From NCBI RefSeq assembly GCF_002086485.1, contig NZ_MVHF01000008.1, positions 155,432 to 219,431 on the forward strand: a DNA stretch of 64,000 bases, given 5' to 3'. The position numbers and the translations under genes were made by a program. The DNA comes from Mycobacterium aquaticum. Lineage in GTDB: Bacteria; Actinomycetota; Actinomycetes; Mycobacteriales; Mycobacteriaceae. Position 1 is the stretch's first letter, and each line of letters begins with the position of its first letter. Below, piece after piece: positions 34,486 to 43,560 of the stretch. The notes under the pieces are model-generated. The model worked only from the letters and a program-made list of their open reading frames with translations. It ran no database searches and was not told the origin of the DNA.

Positions 34486-35823
34486 ATGACTGACGTGGTG
34501 CAGCGGGTACAGCAGGTATTGCCGTCGGTGCGGGCCGATCTGGAGGATCTGGTTCGCATCCCCTCGGTGTGGGCCGACCCGGCCCGCCGCGACGAGGTGG
34601 CGCGCAGCGCCGAAGCCGTCGCAAAGTTGTTGTCCGATGCGGGTTTTCCCGATGTCAAGATCGTCAGCGAAGGCGGCGCGCCTGCCGTCATCGCGCACTA
34701 CCCGGCCCCGCCGGGAGCGCCCACGGTCCTGCTGTACGCCCACCACGACGTGCAGCCCGAAGGCGATCCCGCTCAATGGAATTCCGCACCGTTCGAACCG
34801 CAGGAGCGCGACGGCCGGCTCTACGGTCGCGGCACCGCCGACGACAAGGCGGGTATCGCAACGCATCTGGCCGCGATCAGGGCTTTCGACGGCACGCCGC
34901 CGGTCGGAGTGACGGTGTTCGTCGAAGGGGAAGAAGAATCCGGTTCCCCGTCATTGGGGGCACTGTTGGACGCCCACCGTGATGCCTTGGCCGCCGACGT
35001 CATCGTCATCGCCGATTCGGACAACTGGAGCACCGAAACACCGGCGCTGACGGTGTCACTGCGAGGGCTCGCGGATTGCGTCGTCGAGGTCGCCACCCTG
35101 GACCACGGATTGCATTCGGGCCTGTGGGGCGGAGTGGTGCCGGACGCGCTGACCGTGTTGGTGCGGCTGCTGGCCAGCCTGCACGACGACGCGGGCAACG
35201 TCGCGGTCGCAGGCTTGCACGAGGCGTCCGCCGCAGACGTCGACCGCGGCGAGGGCTGGGTCCGCCAGGAATCCGGACTGCTCGACGGCGTGTCCGAAAT
35301 CGGTTCGGGCTCAGTGGTCCAACGCATGTGGGCCAAGCCCGCCATCACGGTGATCGGTATCGACACCACGCCGATCGACAAGTCCTCGAACACCCTCATC
35401 CCGCGCGCCCGCGCCAAGATCAGCATGCGGGTGGCACCCGGCGGCGACGCTCGTGCGCACCTCGAGGCGCTGACGCGTCATCTCCAGGAACACACTCCAT
35501 GGGGTGCGCAGGTGACGGTGACGCCTGGCGACGTCGGGCAGCCGTACGCGATCGACGCCAGCGGCCCGGTGTACGACGCGGCCCGCGCCGCGTTCCGGCA
35601 GGCCTGGGGCACCGATCCGGTCGACATGGGCATGGGTGGCTCGATCCCGTTCATCGCCGAGTTCGCCGCGGCGTTCCCCGCCGCGACGATCCTCGTGACC
35701 GGCGTCGAAGACCCCGCAACCCAGGCCCACAGCATCAACGAGAGCCTGCACCTCGGCGTGTTCGAGAAGGCGGCAACCGCCGAGGCGCTGCTTCTGGAGC
35801 GGCTCGGACAGCTAGACCGATAG
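34486..35823 (+). CDS. M20-family dipeptidase, Rv2522c-like
   Basis: The 445-residue product has the M20 metal-site motifs LLYAHHDVQPEGD, RGTADDKAG (bridging Asp) and EGEEESGSPS (Glu base and ligand), plus the conserved Asp in VIADSDNW and the final His near TQAHSINE. It should cleave dipeptides or related amides with two zinc ions in the cytoplasm. The start is ATG 34486. The gene ends in a 12-bp convergent overlap with bcp. The position after fas-acpS matches M. tuberculosis. Confidence 0.92.
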   Translation: MTDVVQRVQQVLPSVRADLEDLVRIPSVWADPARRDEVARSAEAVAKLLSDAGFPDVKIVSEGGAPAVIAHYPAPPGAPTVLLYAHHDVQPEGDPAQWNSAPFEPQERDGRLYGRGTADDKAGIATHLAAIRAFDGTPPVGVTVFVEGEEESGSPSLGALLDAHRDALAADVIVIADSDNWSTETPALTVSLRGLADCVVEVATLDHGLHSGLWGGVVPDALTVLVRLLASLHDDAGNVAVAGLHEASAADVDRGEGWVRQESGLLDGVSEIGSGSVVQRMWAKPAITVIGIDTTPIDKSSNTLIPRARAKISMRVAPGGDARAHLEALTRHLQEHTPWGAQVTVTPGDVGQPYAIDASGPVYDAARAAFRQAWGTDPVDMGMGGSIPFIAEFAAAFPAATILVTGVEDPATQAHSINESLHLGVFEKAATAEALLLERLGQLDR

Positions 35824-36285
35824 GTCGCGGCGCAGCTTCGCGACGTGGCCGGTGGCCCGCACGTTGTACTGCGCGACGGCGATCTTGCCCTTCTCGTCGA
35901 CGACGAAGGTCGAGCGGATCACGCCCTGAACGGTCTTGCCGTACATGGTCTTTTCGCCGTACGCGCCCCATTCGGTCAGCACCTTGCGGTCCGGATCCGA
36001 CAGCAACGGGAACGTGAGGCCTTCGTTGTCGCGGAACTTCGCGAGCTTCTCGGGCTTGTCCGGCGAGATCCCGATCACGTCGAGACCGGCGCCGTTGAGT
36101 TCGGCGAGGCTGTCGCGGAAATCGCAGGCCTGCTTGGTGCAGCCCGGCGTGGACGCGGCAGGGTAGAAGTACACGATGACCTTGCGGCCCTTGTAGTCGG
36201 AAAGCTTGACGATGTTGCCATCGGCGTCAGGCAGGCTGAACGCGGGGGCGGTGGCACCCACCTCGAGACGCGGGGTTGGCGGCAT
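35812..36285 (-). CDS. bcp: Thioredoxin-dependent peroxiredoxin (Bcp/PrxQ)
   Basis: I use ATG 36285, which gives the family N terminus (PRLEVGATAPAFSLPD) in a 157-residue protein; the longer frame adds 26 residues with no match. The peroxidatic Cys49 and resolving Cys54 sit in TPGCTKQACDFRD, the PrxQ pattern. It reduces hydrogen peroxide and lipid peroxides using thioredoxin. Confidence 0.94.
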   Translation of the reverse strand: MPPTPRLEVGATAPAFSLPDADGNIVKLSDYKGRKVIVYFYPAASTPGCTKQACDFRDSLAELNGAGLDVIGISPDKPEKLAKFRDNEGLTFPLLSDPDRKVLTEWGAYGEKTMYGKTVQGVIRSTFVVDEKGKIAVAQYNVRATGHVAKLRRDLSV

Positions 36286-36389
36286 GCGCGAAAATTCCCT
36301 TCTGGTCGACCGGTGCCGTTCAAACAGAGCAGGCTGATCTAGGGTAGTTCGGCAGGGCAGCACGACACGGAGCGGCTTGGAGGAGCACA

Positions 36390-36617
36390 GTGGCGAACCG
36401 GGACCCGGAGAGCATCAAGCGCGAGATCGATCAGGCTCGCGATCAGTTGGCGCTGACCGTCGACTCCCTGGCCGAGCGTGCGAATCCGCAACGGCTCGCC
36501 GACGACGCCAAGGCCGCGGTGATCGGATTCCTGCGCAAGCCCGCCGTGACGGCTTCGCTGGCCGGGGCAGGCCTGCTGGTGGTCTTCGTCGTCATCCGCC
36601 GAGTCAAGAACCGCTGA
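36390..36617 (+). CDS. DUF3618 small membrane protein, Rv2520c-like
   Basis: The 75-residue product starts at GTG 36390 behind GGAGGAG. It has the family N terminus (DPESIKREIDQARDQLALTVDSLAER), an amphipathic helix and one C-terminal membrane helix followed by RRVKNR. The function of this actinobacterial family is unknown. It is divergent from bcp across about 100 bp. Confidence 0.85.
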   Translation: MANRDPESIKREIDQARDQLALTVDSLAERANPQRLADDAKAAVIGFLRKPAVTASLAGAGLLVVFVVIRRVKNR

Positions 36618-37467
36618 CGGGCCGCACTGCGGTCCATCTGACGCGCCGCAATGCGGTGCGGGGTGATTCGCCGCTCAGCGGCGGCGGCCCGGCAGGAGCC
36701 AGTCTGCCAACGAGAAACCCGGCGGATTGGCGGTGCGGCCGAGGCGACTGCAGCTATGCACCATCAGCGGCCGTTGCGCAGCAACATCGGAACGATGCGA
36801 GGGGTGAGCATTGTCCGCACCGGCACTCGGGGGCATAGCTAACACCTCGCTTTCTCGCAATCAGCGCCGATGTCTCGTGATCTCGGCAGTTCAGCTAATT
36901 GCAGAGTATCAGCATTCTCACCCTCTGACCAGCGAATCAATGCACTGACGGTCGCCGAACAGTAACTATCGTCAGCGTCAACCAATTGTGGTACGGCCTG
37001 CCGCAAGGTGATGTTCGTCGTCCGTTAGCACAGTTTCGATGCCGGGCGATGAATCCGATCGAGGCTGGATGTACGCGGCTATTCGCAATCGCCAGCCGAT
37101 TGCTGACAATGGGCAGTCGGGCGCCAGGTGTGGTTCGGCCACCGTTTCGCCCATCGTGATCGATTTTGCTGTGAGATTGCTCTGGGTCTGATGCTCGAGT
37201 TCAGAATTCTTCGTCCAGCTACATGAATCAGCGGCGTCAATTTGCATTTCCGCTGTTGCGCAAGGTAATTCCGCTGACTCTCCGGCGAACGGTGCCCGAA
37301 GCTCCGAGTGAATCCCGGGTGGGTCGTGAACGGCTGTTATTGCTCAAGTGGTTGCTACCGGGTGGGTCGCCAGCTAAGGTCAAATGCGAATCTTGGCCGG
37401 GGGAGACGCGCCGGGATTCGAGCGGAATCGCAACACGGGCCTGCCGTGTGACAAGGGGAGATCTGCA
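36618..37467. other. Long intergenic stretch with lower GC
   Basis: About 850 bp with no gene I can support. Short open frames occur on both strands (for example 36978-37247 minus and 37223-37486 plus), but they lack ribosome-binding sites and the codon bias of the neighbours. From about 36840 to 37260 the GC content is visibly near 50 percent, well below the genome average. As I recall, M. tuberculosis has a PE gene at this position; no PE motif is seen here. Confidence 0.5.
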
Positions 37468-38169
37468 ATGCAGCAAACATATTTGAGATTTGCCGGCATC
37501 ATCGCAGTTGCCGCTACTGGCGCTCTTGGCGTCGGGTGTTCGAACAATTCCACGGGGTCGGGGAGCGAGACCAGCCGACCTGCCAGCGAAGCCACCACCG
37601 GAGCGGAATCCGGTACCGCGGCCCCGGGTGAGTCACATGCTCCTGGTGCCGAAGGAACCGCCACCCCTGGTGCGTCCGCCGAACCAGGCGCGCCCGGCAA
37701 CGCAGGAACGCCGGGTGCCCCAGGCGCTCCCGGTGAGCCGGGCGCCCCGGGTGCACCGGGCGCTCCCGGCGGCCCCGCACCCGGCGCGCCGAATACCGGC
37801 CCTGCGGACAGCACCACGATCGTCACGCCCAACGGCTCATTCGTCGTGCAGGGCATCATCCTGCAGAAGTACAACGCGACCGGCGGCGCGAGCAGCCCGC
37901 TCGGCCTGCCGACAGCGAGTGAGGCGCCCGCACCCAACGGTGGTCAGTTCAGCACCTTCAACGGCGGTGCGATCTACTGGACGCCGCAGACCGGGGCGCA
38001 CATCGTATGGGGCGGTATCCGGGACGCCTGGGAGCGCGACGGCGGCGCAGGCGGCCGCCTGGGGTACCCCACGTCGGACGAGGAGACGATCCCCGGCGGA
38101 TGGCAGTCGCAGTTCCAACACGGAACCATCACCTACACCGACGGTCAGGCCAAGGTCGAGGCTCGCTGA
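37468..38169 (+). CDS. Lipoprotein with collagen-like repeats and LGFP repeats
   Basis: ATG 37468 follows AGGGGAG. The 233-residue product has a lipobox (GVGC, lipidated Cys near residue 24), a Ser/Thr-rich spacer and about 14 Gly-X-Y triplets (GAPGAPGEPG type, about residues 72-115). The C-terminal part contains LGFP-type repeats (SSPLGLPTASE, GRLGYPTSDE) with the usual Trp and Gly spacing. LGFP modules occur in actinobacterial surface proteins and are thought to anchor to the cell wall. The triplet region may form a stalk. It is a likely surface-exposed envelope protein with no known enzymatic role. Confidence 0.8.
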   Translation: MQQTYLRFAGIIAVAATGALGVGCSNNSTGSGSETSRPASEATTGAESGTAAPGESHAPGAEGTATPGASAEPGAPGNAGTPGAPGAPGEPGAPGAPGAPGGPAPGAPNTGPADSTTIVTPNGSFVVQGIILQKYNATGGASSPLGLPTASEAPAPNGGQFSTFNGGAIYWTPQTGAHIVWGGIRDAWERDGGAGGRLGYPTSDEETIPGGWQSQFQHGTITYTDGQAKVEAR

Positions 38170-38256
38170 CCCGCTTCTGACATCTTCCGACGACTCGCAT
38201 CGGTGCGCCAGTGGTGCCGGTGCGAGTCGCCGTTCACCCACCCATCTGGAGGTCAC

Positions 38257-38427
38257 ATGGCGCACGTGAGTGACGAAACCCTCAACGAGCTACGCCGAGA
38301 GCTCAACCGTTTCAAAAGTGAGCAGTACCGCGACCGCGGCTATGCCGCAGCCCATCTCGCCGGCGCTGTGGAAATGCTGCTGGAGGAAGCCGAGCAGAGT
38401 GTCGGCGAGCGCTATCACGCCGGTTGA
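38257..38427 (+). CDS. Small protein of unknown function, 56 residues
   Basis: ATG 38257 has GGAGG 5 bp upstream. The product (start MAHVSDETLNELRRELNRFK) is charged and largely helical, without a signal peptide or cysteine. It sits between the LGFP lipoprotein gene and a bidirectional terminator. The strong ribosome-binding site and terminator support a real gene. Confidence 0.7.
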   Translation: MAHVSDETLNELRRELNRFKSEQYRDRGYAAAHLAGAVEMLLEEAEQSVGERYHAG

Positions 38428-38441
38428 CGTCCGCAAACGAA

Positions 38442-38468
38442 AAAAGCCCCAGGGTTACTGGGGCTTTT
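38442..38468. terminator. Bidirectional rho-independent terminator
   Basis: An 11-bp stem AAAAGCCCCAG with loop GGTTA and its exact complement. Reading minus, the stem is followed by TTTTTTCG, closing the tRNA-Lys transcript. Reading plus, it ends CTTTTCGTTT and closes the 56-residue gene. Confidence 0.9.
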
Positions 38469-38474
38469 CGTTTG

Positions 38475-38547
<73 letters not shown>

Positions 38548-38700
38548 GCGCATGGAACGATAACAGGCCATGCGCCCAAGGTGAAATCCGCTGGTCCTGC
38601 TGGCTTGTTCGGGACCGTGCGTAAGCCGTCGATCGGACATTCCCTTAGACTATTGCCAGAATTCGTCGGTTTGCTGACGTCATGCGAGGTGGAGCGAGAA

Positions 38701-39921
38701 ATGTGGCAGGTGCAGGCATTGACCCGGCCGGGGCGAAAACGGCTCCGCCGCGCGGCCGTTGCCCTGGCTCCGGCTGTGATCTTCGGCATATCGGCGTGCA
38801 CGGGTGCCGTCTCGGCGCCGCCACCGCCCGTGATCGCCGACAAGGGCACGCCATTCGGCGATCTGCTGGTGCCGAGGGTGAATGCCTCGGTGACCGACGG
38901 AGCGGTCGGCGTGGCGGTCGACGCCCCGGTGACCGTCAGTGCGGAGAACGGCGTGCTGGGCAGCGTCAGCATGGCCGACGCCAACGGCACCCCGGTGGCG
39001 GGCAAGCTCAGCGCAGACGGCCTGACGTGGTCCAGTACTGATCCGCTCGACTTCAACGAGCGCTACACCCTCAGCGCTCAATCACTGGGTCTCGGTGGGG
39101 TGGCCAACCGGCGCATCACCTTCCAGACGCATTCCCCGGCGAACTTGACCATGCCCTATGTGCTGCCCAATGACGGCGAGGTCGTCGGCATCGGCCAACC
39201 CATCGCGGTGAGGTTCGACGAGAACATCACCGACCGGCTGGCCGCGCAGCGTGCCATCACCGTCAAGACCGAGCCGCCCGTCGAGGGCGCCTTCTACTGG
39301 CTGAGCAATCGTGAAGTGCGTTGGCGCCCAGCCACGTACTGGAAGCCCGGCACGGCGGTGGACGTGACCGTCAACACCTACGGTGTGCGGTTGGGGGATG
39401 GGCTGTTCGGACAGAAGAACGTCGCCAACCACTTCACCATCGGTGACGAGGTCATCGCGACCGCGGACGACAACACCAAGACGCTGACCATTCGGCGCAA
39501 CGGCCAGGTCGTCAAGACCATGCCGATCTCGATGGGCAAGAACAGCACGCCGACCAACAACGGCACCTACATCATCGGCGATCGCTTCAGTCACCTGATC
39601 ATGGATTCGTCGACCTACGGCGTTCCGGTCAACTCGCCCAACGGGTATCGCACCGAGGTCGACTTCGCCACCCAGATGTCCTACAGCGGCATCTATGTGC
39701 ACGCGGCACCGTGGTCGGTGGGCAGCCAGGGCTACAGCAACACCAGCCACGGATGCTTGAACGTGAGCACCGCCAACGCCCGCTGGTTCTACGAGAACAC
39801 CAAGCGGGGCGACATTGTCGAGGTGGCCAACACCGTCGGTCCGGTGTTGCCGGGCACCGAAGGCCTGGGCGACTGGAACATCCCCTGGGACCAATGGCGC
39901 GCCGGCAACGCCGGAACGTGA
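38701..39921 (+). CDS. ldtB: L,D-transpeptidase, LdtB type
   Basis: ATG 38701 with GGAGCGAG upstream gives a 406-residue lipoprotein (lipobox GISAC). Two Ig-like domains (about 50-250) precede the YkuD catalytic domain, whose active site SHGCLNVS holds His350 and Cys352. It forms 3-3 cross-links in peptidoglycan and is a target of carbapenems as a family. Length and position between Rv2520c- and orn-like genes match Rv2518c (LdtB). The final [11 protein letters not shown] tail is also typical. Confidence 0.93.
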   Translation: MWQVQALTRPGRKRLRRAAVALAPAVIFGISACTGAVSAPPPPVIADKGTPFGDLLVPRVNASVTDGAVGVAVDAPVTVSAENGVLGSVSMADANGTPVAGKLSADGLTWSSTDPLDFNERYTLSAQSLGLGGVANRRITFQTHSPANLTMPYVLPNDGEVVGIGQPIAVRFDENITDRLAAQRAITVKTEPPVEGAFYWLSNREVRWRPATYWKPGTAVDVTVNTYGVRLGDGLFGQKNVANHFTIGDEVIATADDNTKTLTIRRNGQVVKTMPISMGKNSTPTNNGTYIIGDRFSHLIMDSSTYGVPVNSPNGYRTEVDFATQMSYSGIYVHAAPWSVGSQGYSNTSHGCLNVSTANARWFYENTKRGDIVEVANTVGPVLPGTEGLGDWNIPWDQWRAGNAGT

Positions 39922-39922
39922 C

Positions 39923-40390
39923 CTACTTGACCGAACGGTCCAGCGCGGCAAGCGATTCGACGAGGAAATCCTTGCCGAACGGGGGCATGCCGACCTGGTC
40001 ACGGAAGCTCTGCGGCGTACCGGTCCAGTCGTAGGTCAGGGTGACGTCGGTGGCGTCGCCGTTGGGGGCCAGGTCATAGCGCCACCACCAGCCGCCCGGA
40101 TTGTGCTTTCCGGCTTCGTCGAGCTGACCGGGAAACCACGCGATGGTGCGGTCCTTGTCGAATTCGCTGACCAGGTTGTGCATGATGTAATGCCCGCCGG
40201 CCTGCGGCAGGAACATGTTGATCGCGAAGATCTGCCCGGTGCCGGTGATGGGCTTCGGATCGATCGCGTCGCGCACCCAGTCCCCGGGCTCGGTGTCCTT
40301 GTGCCGGGCCGGATCCGACAGCACGGCGAAGACCGCCGTGGGTGCGGCGGCGATGGTGTGGGTGACGACGTAGCGCTCGGGTTCGGTCAC
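39923..40390 (-). CDS. SRPBCC-family (START/Bet v1-like) protein
   Basis: The 155-residue product starts at GTG 40390, overlapping the upstream stop by 4 bp. It shows the polyketide-cyclase/dehydrase-like pattern (VTHTIAAAPTAVFAVLSDPARH, then VTLTYDWTGTP and a long C-terminal helix). These proteins bind hydrophobic ligands; the ligand here is unknown. It is translationally coupled to the DUF899 gene. Confidence 0.85.
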   Translation of the reverse strand: MTEPERYVVTHTIAAAPTAVFAVLSDPARHKDTEPGDWVRDAIDPKPITGTGQIFAINMFLPQAGGHYIMHNLVSEFDKDRTIAWFPGQLDEAGKHNPGGWWWRYDLAPNGDATDVTLTYDWTGTPQSFRDQVGMPPFGKDFLVESLAALDRSVK

Positions 40391-41073
40391 TGGGATTCCT
40401 TTCCGTAGAAGCGGGCGATATCCGGGCTGTCGAGCCACCCCGAATAGGTGGGCCGTTTCGGCCACCCCTCGGGGGAGTCCTGCCACTGTTCCTGCCTGCC
40501 CCACGGCAGCAGGTCGATGAGCGCGAAGCTGTGGCTGAGCTGTTCGGTGCCGCGGCCGTTGGTGTGCCAGGTCCGGTAGACGGTATCCCCGTCGCGCAGA
40601 AACACATTCACGGCGAAGCCATCACCGGGAGCAGCATCCATATCGGTGCCGAACGAACTCTCCGACGACGAGTACCACTGCATCTTGTTGCCGACCTTGT
40701 CCCGGTAGGCCAGAGCCTCCTCGATGGGCCCGTTGGTGACAATGACGAAGCGGGCATCGTAGTTGTCGAGAAACTCCAACCGGGTGAACTGGGAGGTGAA
40801 CCCTGTGCAGCCGCCGCACTGCCATTCGGCGCCGTCGGTCCACATGTGGTGGTAGGTGATGAGTTGCGAACGGCCCGCGAACACGTCGGCGAGCCGGACA
40901 GGTCCCTCGGCGCCGACGAGCGTGTATTCGGGCAGTTCGACCATGGGCAGGCGACGCCGCTCGGCGGCGATCGCGTCCAGTTCCCGGGTGGCGGCCTTCT
41001 CGCGGCGACGCAGGTCGCCCAGCGCAGCGCGCCAGGTCTGCTCGTCGACCACCGGTGGCATGGCTGTCGTCAT
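40387..41073 (-). CDS. DUF899 thioredoxin-like protein
   Basis: The 228-residue product has the DUF899 layout: EELPEYTLVG-type strand, YHHMWTDGAEWQCGGCTGF with a CxxC redox-like motif, and the family's FVIVTNGP and WPKRPTYSGWLDSPDIARFYG. It is predicted to be a thioredoxin-fold protein of unknown activity. Its partner downstream is an SRPBCC protein, a pairing seen in actinobacteria. Confidence 0.87.
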   Translation of the reverse strand: MTTAMPPVVDEQTWRAALGDLRRREKAATRELDAIAAERRRLPMVELPEYTLVGAEGPVRLADVFAGRSQLITYHHMWTDGAEWQCGGCTGFTSQFTRLEFLDNYDARFVIVTNGPIEEALAYRDKVGNKMQWYSSSESSFGTDMDAAPGDGFAVNVFLRDGDTVYRTWHTNGRGTEQLSHSFALIDLLPWGRQEQWQDSPEGWPKRPTYSGWLDSPDIARFYGKESQ

Positions 41074-41214
41074 CGGATGCTCCTTTGCTACGTGCTTTAC
41101 ACGACGCGGGTCTCTCGTATTGACCCGCCGCGCGTCCGGAACTCATCGCGCACGGTACTGTCCGACGGCGAAGGGTTACCTAACATCGGACGTCAGAAAG
41201 AGGGGGCAACCTGG

Positions 41215-41991
41215 ATGAGTGGCCATCAACCGGATACCGCCGGGCTGCGACTTCTCGTGGTCGGCGCCTCCTCGGGCATCGGTCATGCCGTCGCGATCAG
41301 CGCCGCGGAGCGCGGAGCGAAGGTCGCGGTGGCGGCCCGCCGCGTCGAGCTGTTGACCTCGCTGGCCGAATCGATCGGCGGGTCGGCGTTCGAGCTCGAC
41401 GTCGAAGACTCCGGGGCCATCACCCGCGTGGTCGACGCCGCGGCGCAGAGCCTCGGCGGGCTCGACGGTGTGGTGTTCACCAGCACGGTGGTGCCGTTCG
41501 CCTATGTCGAGGACACCGACGTCGCCACGTGGTTGCACGCGTTCAGCGTCAACACGGTCGGCGCCAACAACGTGCTGCGGGCCGCGCTGCCGCATCTGTC
41601 CGACAACGGCGTGATCCTGATCGCGTCGAGCCATGATGTGGGCCGGCCCCGCGCCGGGGTGGCTGCCTACGGCGCCAGCAAGGCCGCGCTCGACGAGATC
41701 CTGCACTCCTGGCGCAGTGAGCATCCCGAGCTCTCGATCCTGCGGGTCGGTATCGGCCCGACCGAGGACACCGAGATCCTGCGCGGCGCCGACCGCGATC
41801 TGCTGGCTCAGCTGTACGACTCGTGGGTTGAGCACGGCCAGTTGCCCAAGCGGATGTCGGCACTGCGCGACGTCGCCAACACCTTGGTATCCCTGGTCAG
41901 TACCGCACACGAAAACCCCAGTGTGGTACCGGAATTCGTGCAGTTGGCGCCGAGGATCCGACGGTCGGCGAAATCCGAAGCGGCACACTGA
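41215..41991 (+). CDS. Short-chain dehydrogenase/reductase
   Basis: ATG 41215 follows AGAAAGAGGGGG; the frame open before it is a shadow of the DUF899 gene. The 258-residue Rossmann protein has VVGASSGIGHAV for NADP(H) and the catalytic YGASK. A Ser lies upstream in IASSHD. The substrate is unknown. It is convergent with the methyltransferase gene, 3 bp away. Confidence 0.88.
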   Translation: MSGHQPDTAGLRLLVVGASSGIGHAVAISAAERGAKVAVAARRVELLTSLAESIGGSAFELDVEDSGAITRVVDAAAQSLGGLDGVVFTSTVVPFAYVEDTDVATWLHAFSVNTVGANNVLRAALPHLSDNGVILIASSHDVGRPRAGVAAYGASKAALDEILHSWRSEHPELSILRVGIGPTEDTEILRGADRDLLAQLYDSWVEHGQLPKRMSALRDVANTLVSLVSTAHENPSVVPEFVQLAPRIRRSAKSEAAH

Positions 41992-41994
41992 CGG

Positions 41995-42591
41995 CTAGAT
42001 CGGCGCCTGCCAGGTGATCAGGGCACGGCCGTAGAGCAGCCGCCGTACGGCCGCGCCGGGAAGTGCCTGACGGGCCTTGGCGCGCAACTGGCCGAACGTT
42101 TCCGGCGGAGGCCATTTGATGGGGGCCGAATGCTCCCATTTGCCCTTGGCGCGGTTGACGACGGCGCACGCCGCCCACGCCGGGACGTGCCAGGCGATTT
42201 CCCGCAGCGACGGCTTCACGAACGTCGTCACCGCGACCGTGCCGCCGGGACGGACCAGAGACGCGAACCGGCTGAGCGCGGCACCGCTGTCGTCGAAATG
42301 GTGCAGCGCGGCGTTGGACACCACCGCGTCGAATGCGTGCGCGGGCAGGTCTGTCGACATGACGTCGCCGTGGATCCAGTTGACCGGCGCGGCGGGGAAG
42401 CGGATCTGGGCCCGGTCGAGCACCGGTTCGTCGATGTCCACTGCCATCACGTCCGGCACCCGCTGGGCCAGCCGGGCGGCCAGGAAGCCATCGCCACACC
42501 CGACGTCGAGAACGGTGTGGGCATCCTGCGGGACCTTCGAATCGAGCAGTCCGTCGTAGTGAATGTTGATGTTCCACGGTTGGTTGTCCAC
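41995..42591 (-). CDS. Class I SAM-dependent methyltransferase
   Basis: The 198-residue product has motif I VLDVGCGDGFLAARLA, the acidic loop AVDIDEPVLD and the post-motif FDAVVSNAALHHFDD. Small size and lack of extra domains suggest a small-molecule methyltransferase; the acceptor cannot be named. It lies just downstream of the tRNA-His terminator. Confidence 0.88.
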   Translation of the reverse strand: MDNQPWNINIHYDGLLDSKVPQDAHTVLDVGCGDGFLAARLAQRVPDVMAVDIDEPVLDRAQIRFPAAPVNWIHGDVMSTDLPAHAFDAVVSNAALHHFDDSGAALSRFASLVRPGGTVAVTTFVKPSLREIAWHVPAWAACAVVNRAKGKWEHSAPIKWPPPETFGQLRAKARQALPGAAVRRLLYGRALITWQAPI

Positions 42592-42641
42592 TACTTCGTG
42601 GATACCAGGTTCTGTCGGGCGCTACCGGGGCTGGAACCAAA

Positions 42642-42669
42642 AACGCCGCCTACTTGCGTAGACGGCGTT
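42642..42669 (-). terminator. Rho-independent terminator of tRNA-His
   Basis: Reading minus, a 12-bp stem (one G-U pair) with a GCAA tetraloop is followed by a T-run (GTTTTTGG), about 12 bp past the tRNA 3' end. Confidence 0.85.
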
Positions 42670-42680
42670 CCCGGTATCGG

Positions 42681-42754
42681 GGTGGCTGACGGGACTCGAA
42701 CCCGCGACAACCAGGATCACAACCTGGTGCTCTACCAACTGAACTACAGCCACC
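42681..42754 (-). tRNA. tRNA-His (anticodon GTG)
   Basis: 74 nt including the extra G at position -1 paired with discriminator C, the identity mark of tRNA-His. The acceptor stem is GTGGCTG/CAGCCAC, the anticodon arm CCAGG-TTGTGAT-CCTGG reads GTG, and the T-loop is GGTTCGAGTCC. It lies between orn and the methyltransferase, as in other mycobacteria. Confidence 0.97.
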
Positions 42755-42795
42755 ATCGCCGCTTTCGCCTTTCGGCACACGCGGCGTCGTAGATA

Positions 42796-43443
42796 CTAGC
42801 CGCTCGGGCGCTGGAGTGCCGAATCGTTATCCCCGGCGTTGTCCGAATCCGGCCCCAGTGTGCTGGCCACGGCCGCAATATCGCTGGTAGACGGCCCGGG
42901 CGGGGCGACGAAGGCCGTCGCGCGGTAGTACTTCAATTCCCGGATCGACTCGTGGATGTCGGCCAGCGCGCGGTGTGCGAGGCCCTTTTCGGGCTGGCCG
43001 AAGTAGATCCGCGGGTACCAGCGCCTGCAGAGCTCCTTGATCGAGCTGACGTCGATCATCCGGTAGTGCAGGTAATCGTCGAGTTTGGGCATGTCGCGGG
43101 CGATGAAGCCACGGTCGGTCGCGATGGAGTTGCCGGCCAGGGGTGCGGTCTTGGCCTGTTTGACGTGGCCACGGATGTAATCGAGCACCATCTCCTCGGC
43201 GGTCGCCACGTCGACGGTGGAGGCGCGGACCTCTTCGATGAGCCCCGACCGGGTGTGCATCTGGGTCACGATGTCCACCATCGAGTCCAGCGCCGCGTCG
43301 TCGGTATGGATGACGACGTCCAAGCCGTCACCCAGGATGTTCAGGTCCGCATCGGTGACCAGCACCGCGATCTCGATGAGCCGGTCGTTCTTGAGGTCGA
43401 GGCCGGTCATCTCGCAGTCGATCCACACCAGTTCGTCTCGCAC
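42796..43443 (-). CDS. orn: Oligoribonuclease
   Basis: Start GTG 43443 gives 215 residues beginning [16 protein letters not shown], the standard N terminus. The DEDDh catalytic set is visible (DCE, then [12 protein letters not shown], and [11 protein letters not shown]). It degrades 2-5-nt RNAs and pGpG to mononucleotides and is normally essential or growth-limiting. Confidence 0.96.
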   Translation of the reverse strand: MRDELVWIDCEMTGLDLKNDRLIEIAVLVTDADLNILGDGLDVVIHTDDAALDSMVDIVTQMHTRSGLIEEVRASTVDVATAEEMVLDYIRGHVKQAKTAPLAGNSIATDRGFIARDMPKLDDYLHYRMIDVSSIKELCRRWYPRIYFGQPEKGLAHRALADIHESIRELKYYRATAFVAPPGPSTSDIAAVASTLGPDSDNAGDNDSALQRPSG

Positions 43444-43560
43444 GAAGGTCCACAGTATGCCCAATCCCGACAAGCGGTCGTCCGCACCCACCACGCAGGC
43501 GGATTGCCCAGTAGTGTCAGGTCCCGATTGGCTCGTTCGCGTATACGGGAGGACCGCGGC

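Noticed and set aside
31807..34866. 1,019-codon open frame on the minus strand across fas, acpS and the dipeptidase gene
   Set aside because: Same kind of shadow; it crosses three real genes and encodes no recognisable motif.
36978..37247. 89-codon minus-strand open frame in the low-GC gap
   Set aside because: No start signal, no homologous motif, and codon use unlike the neighbours.
37684..37800. GC-rich Gly/Pro repeat DNA as a CRISPR-like or tandem-repeat locus
   Set aside because: The repeats are 9-bp codon triplets inside an intact lipoprotein gene, with no spacers.
40531..41214. N-terminal extension of the SDR gene
   Set aside because: It is the reverse reading of the DUF899 gene; the Rossmann domain starts at ATG 41215.
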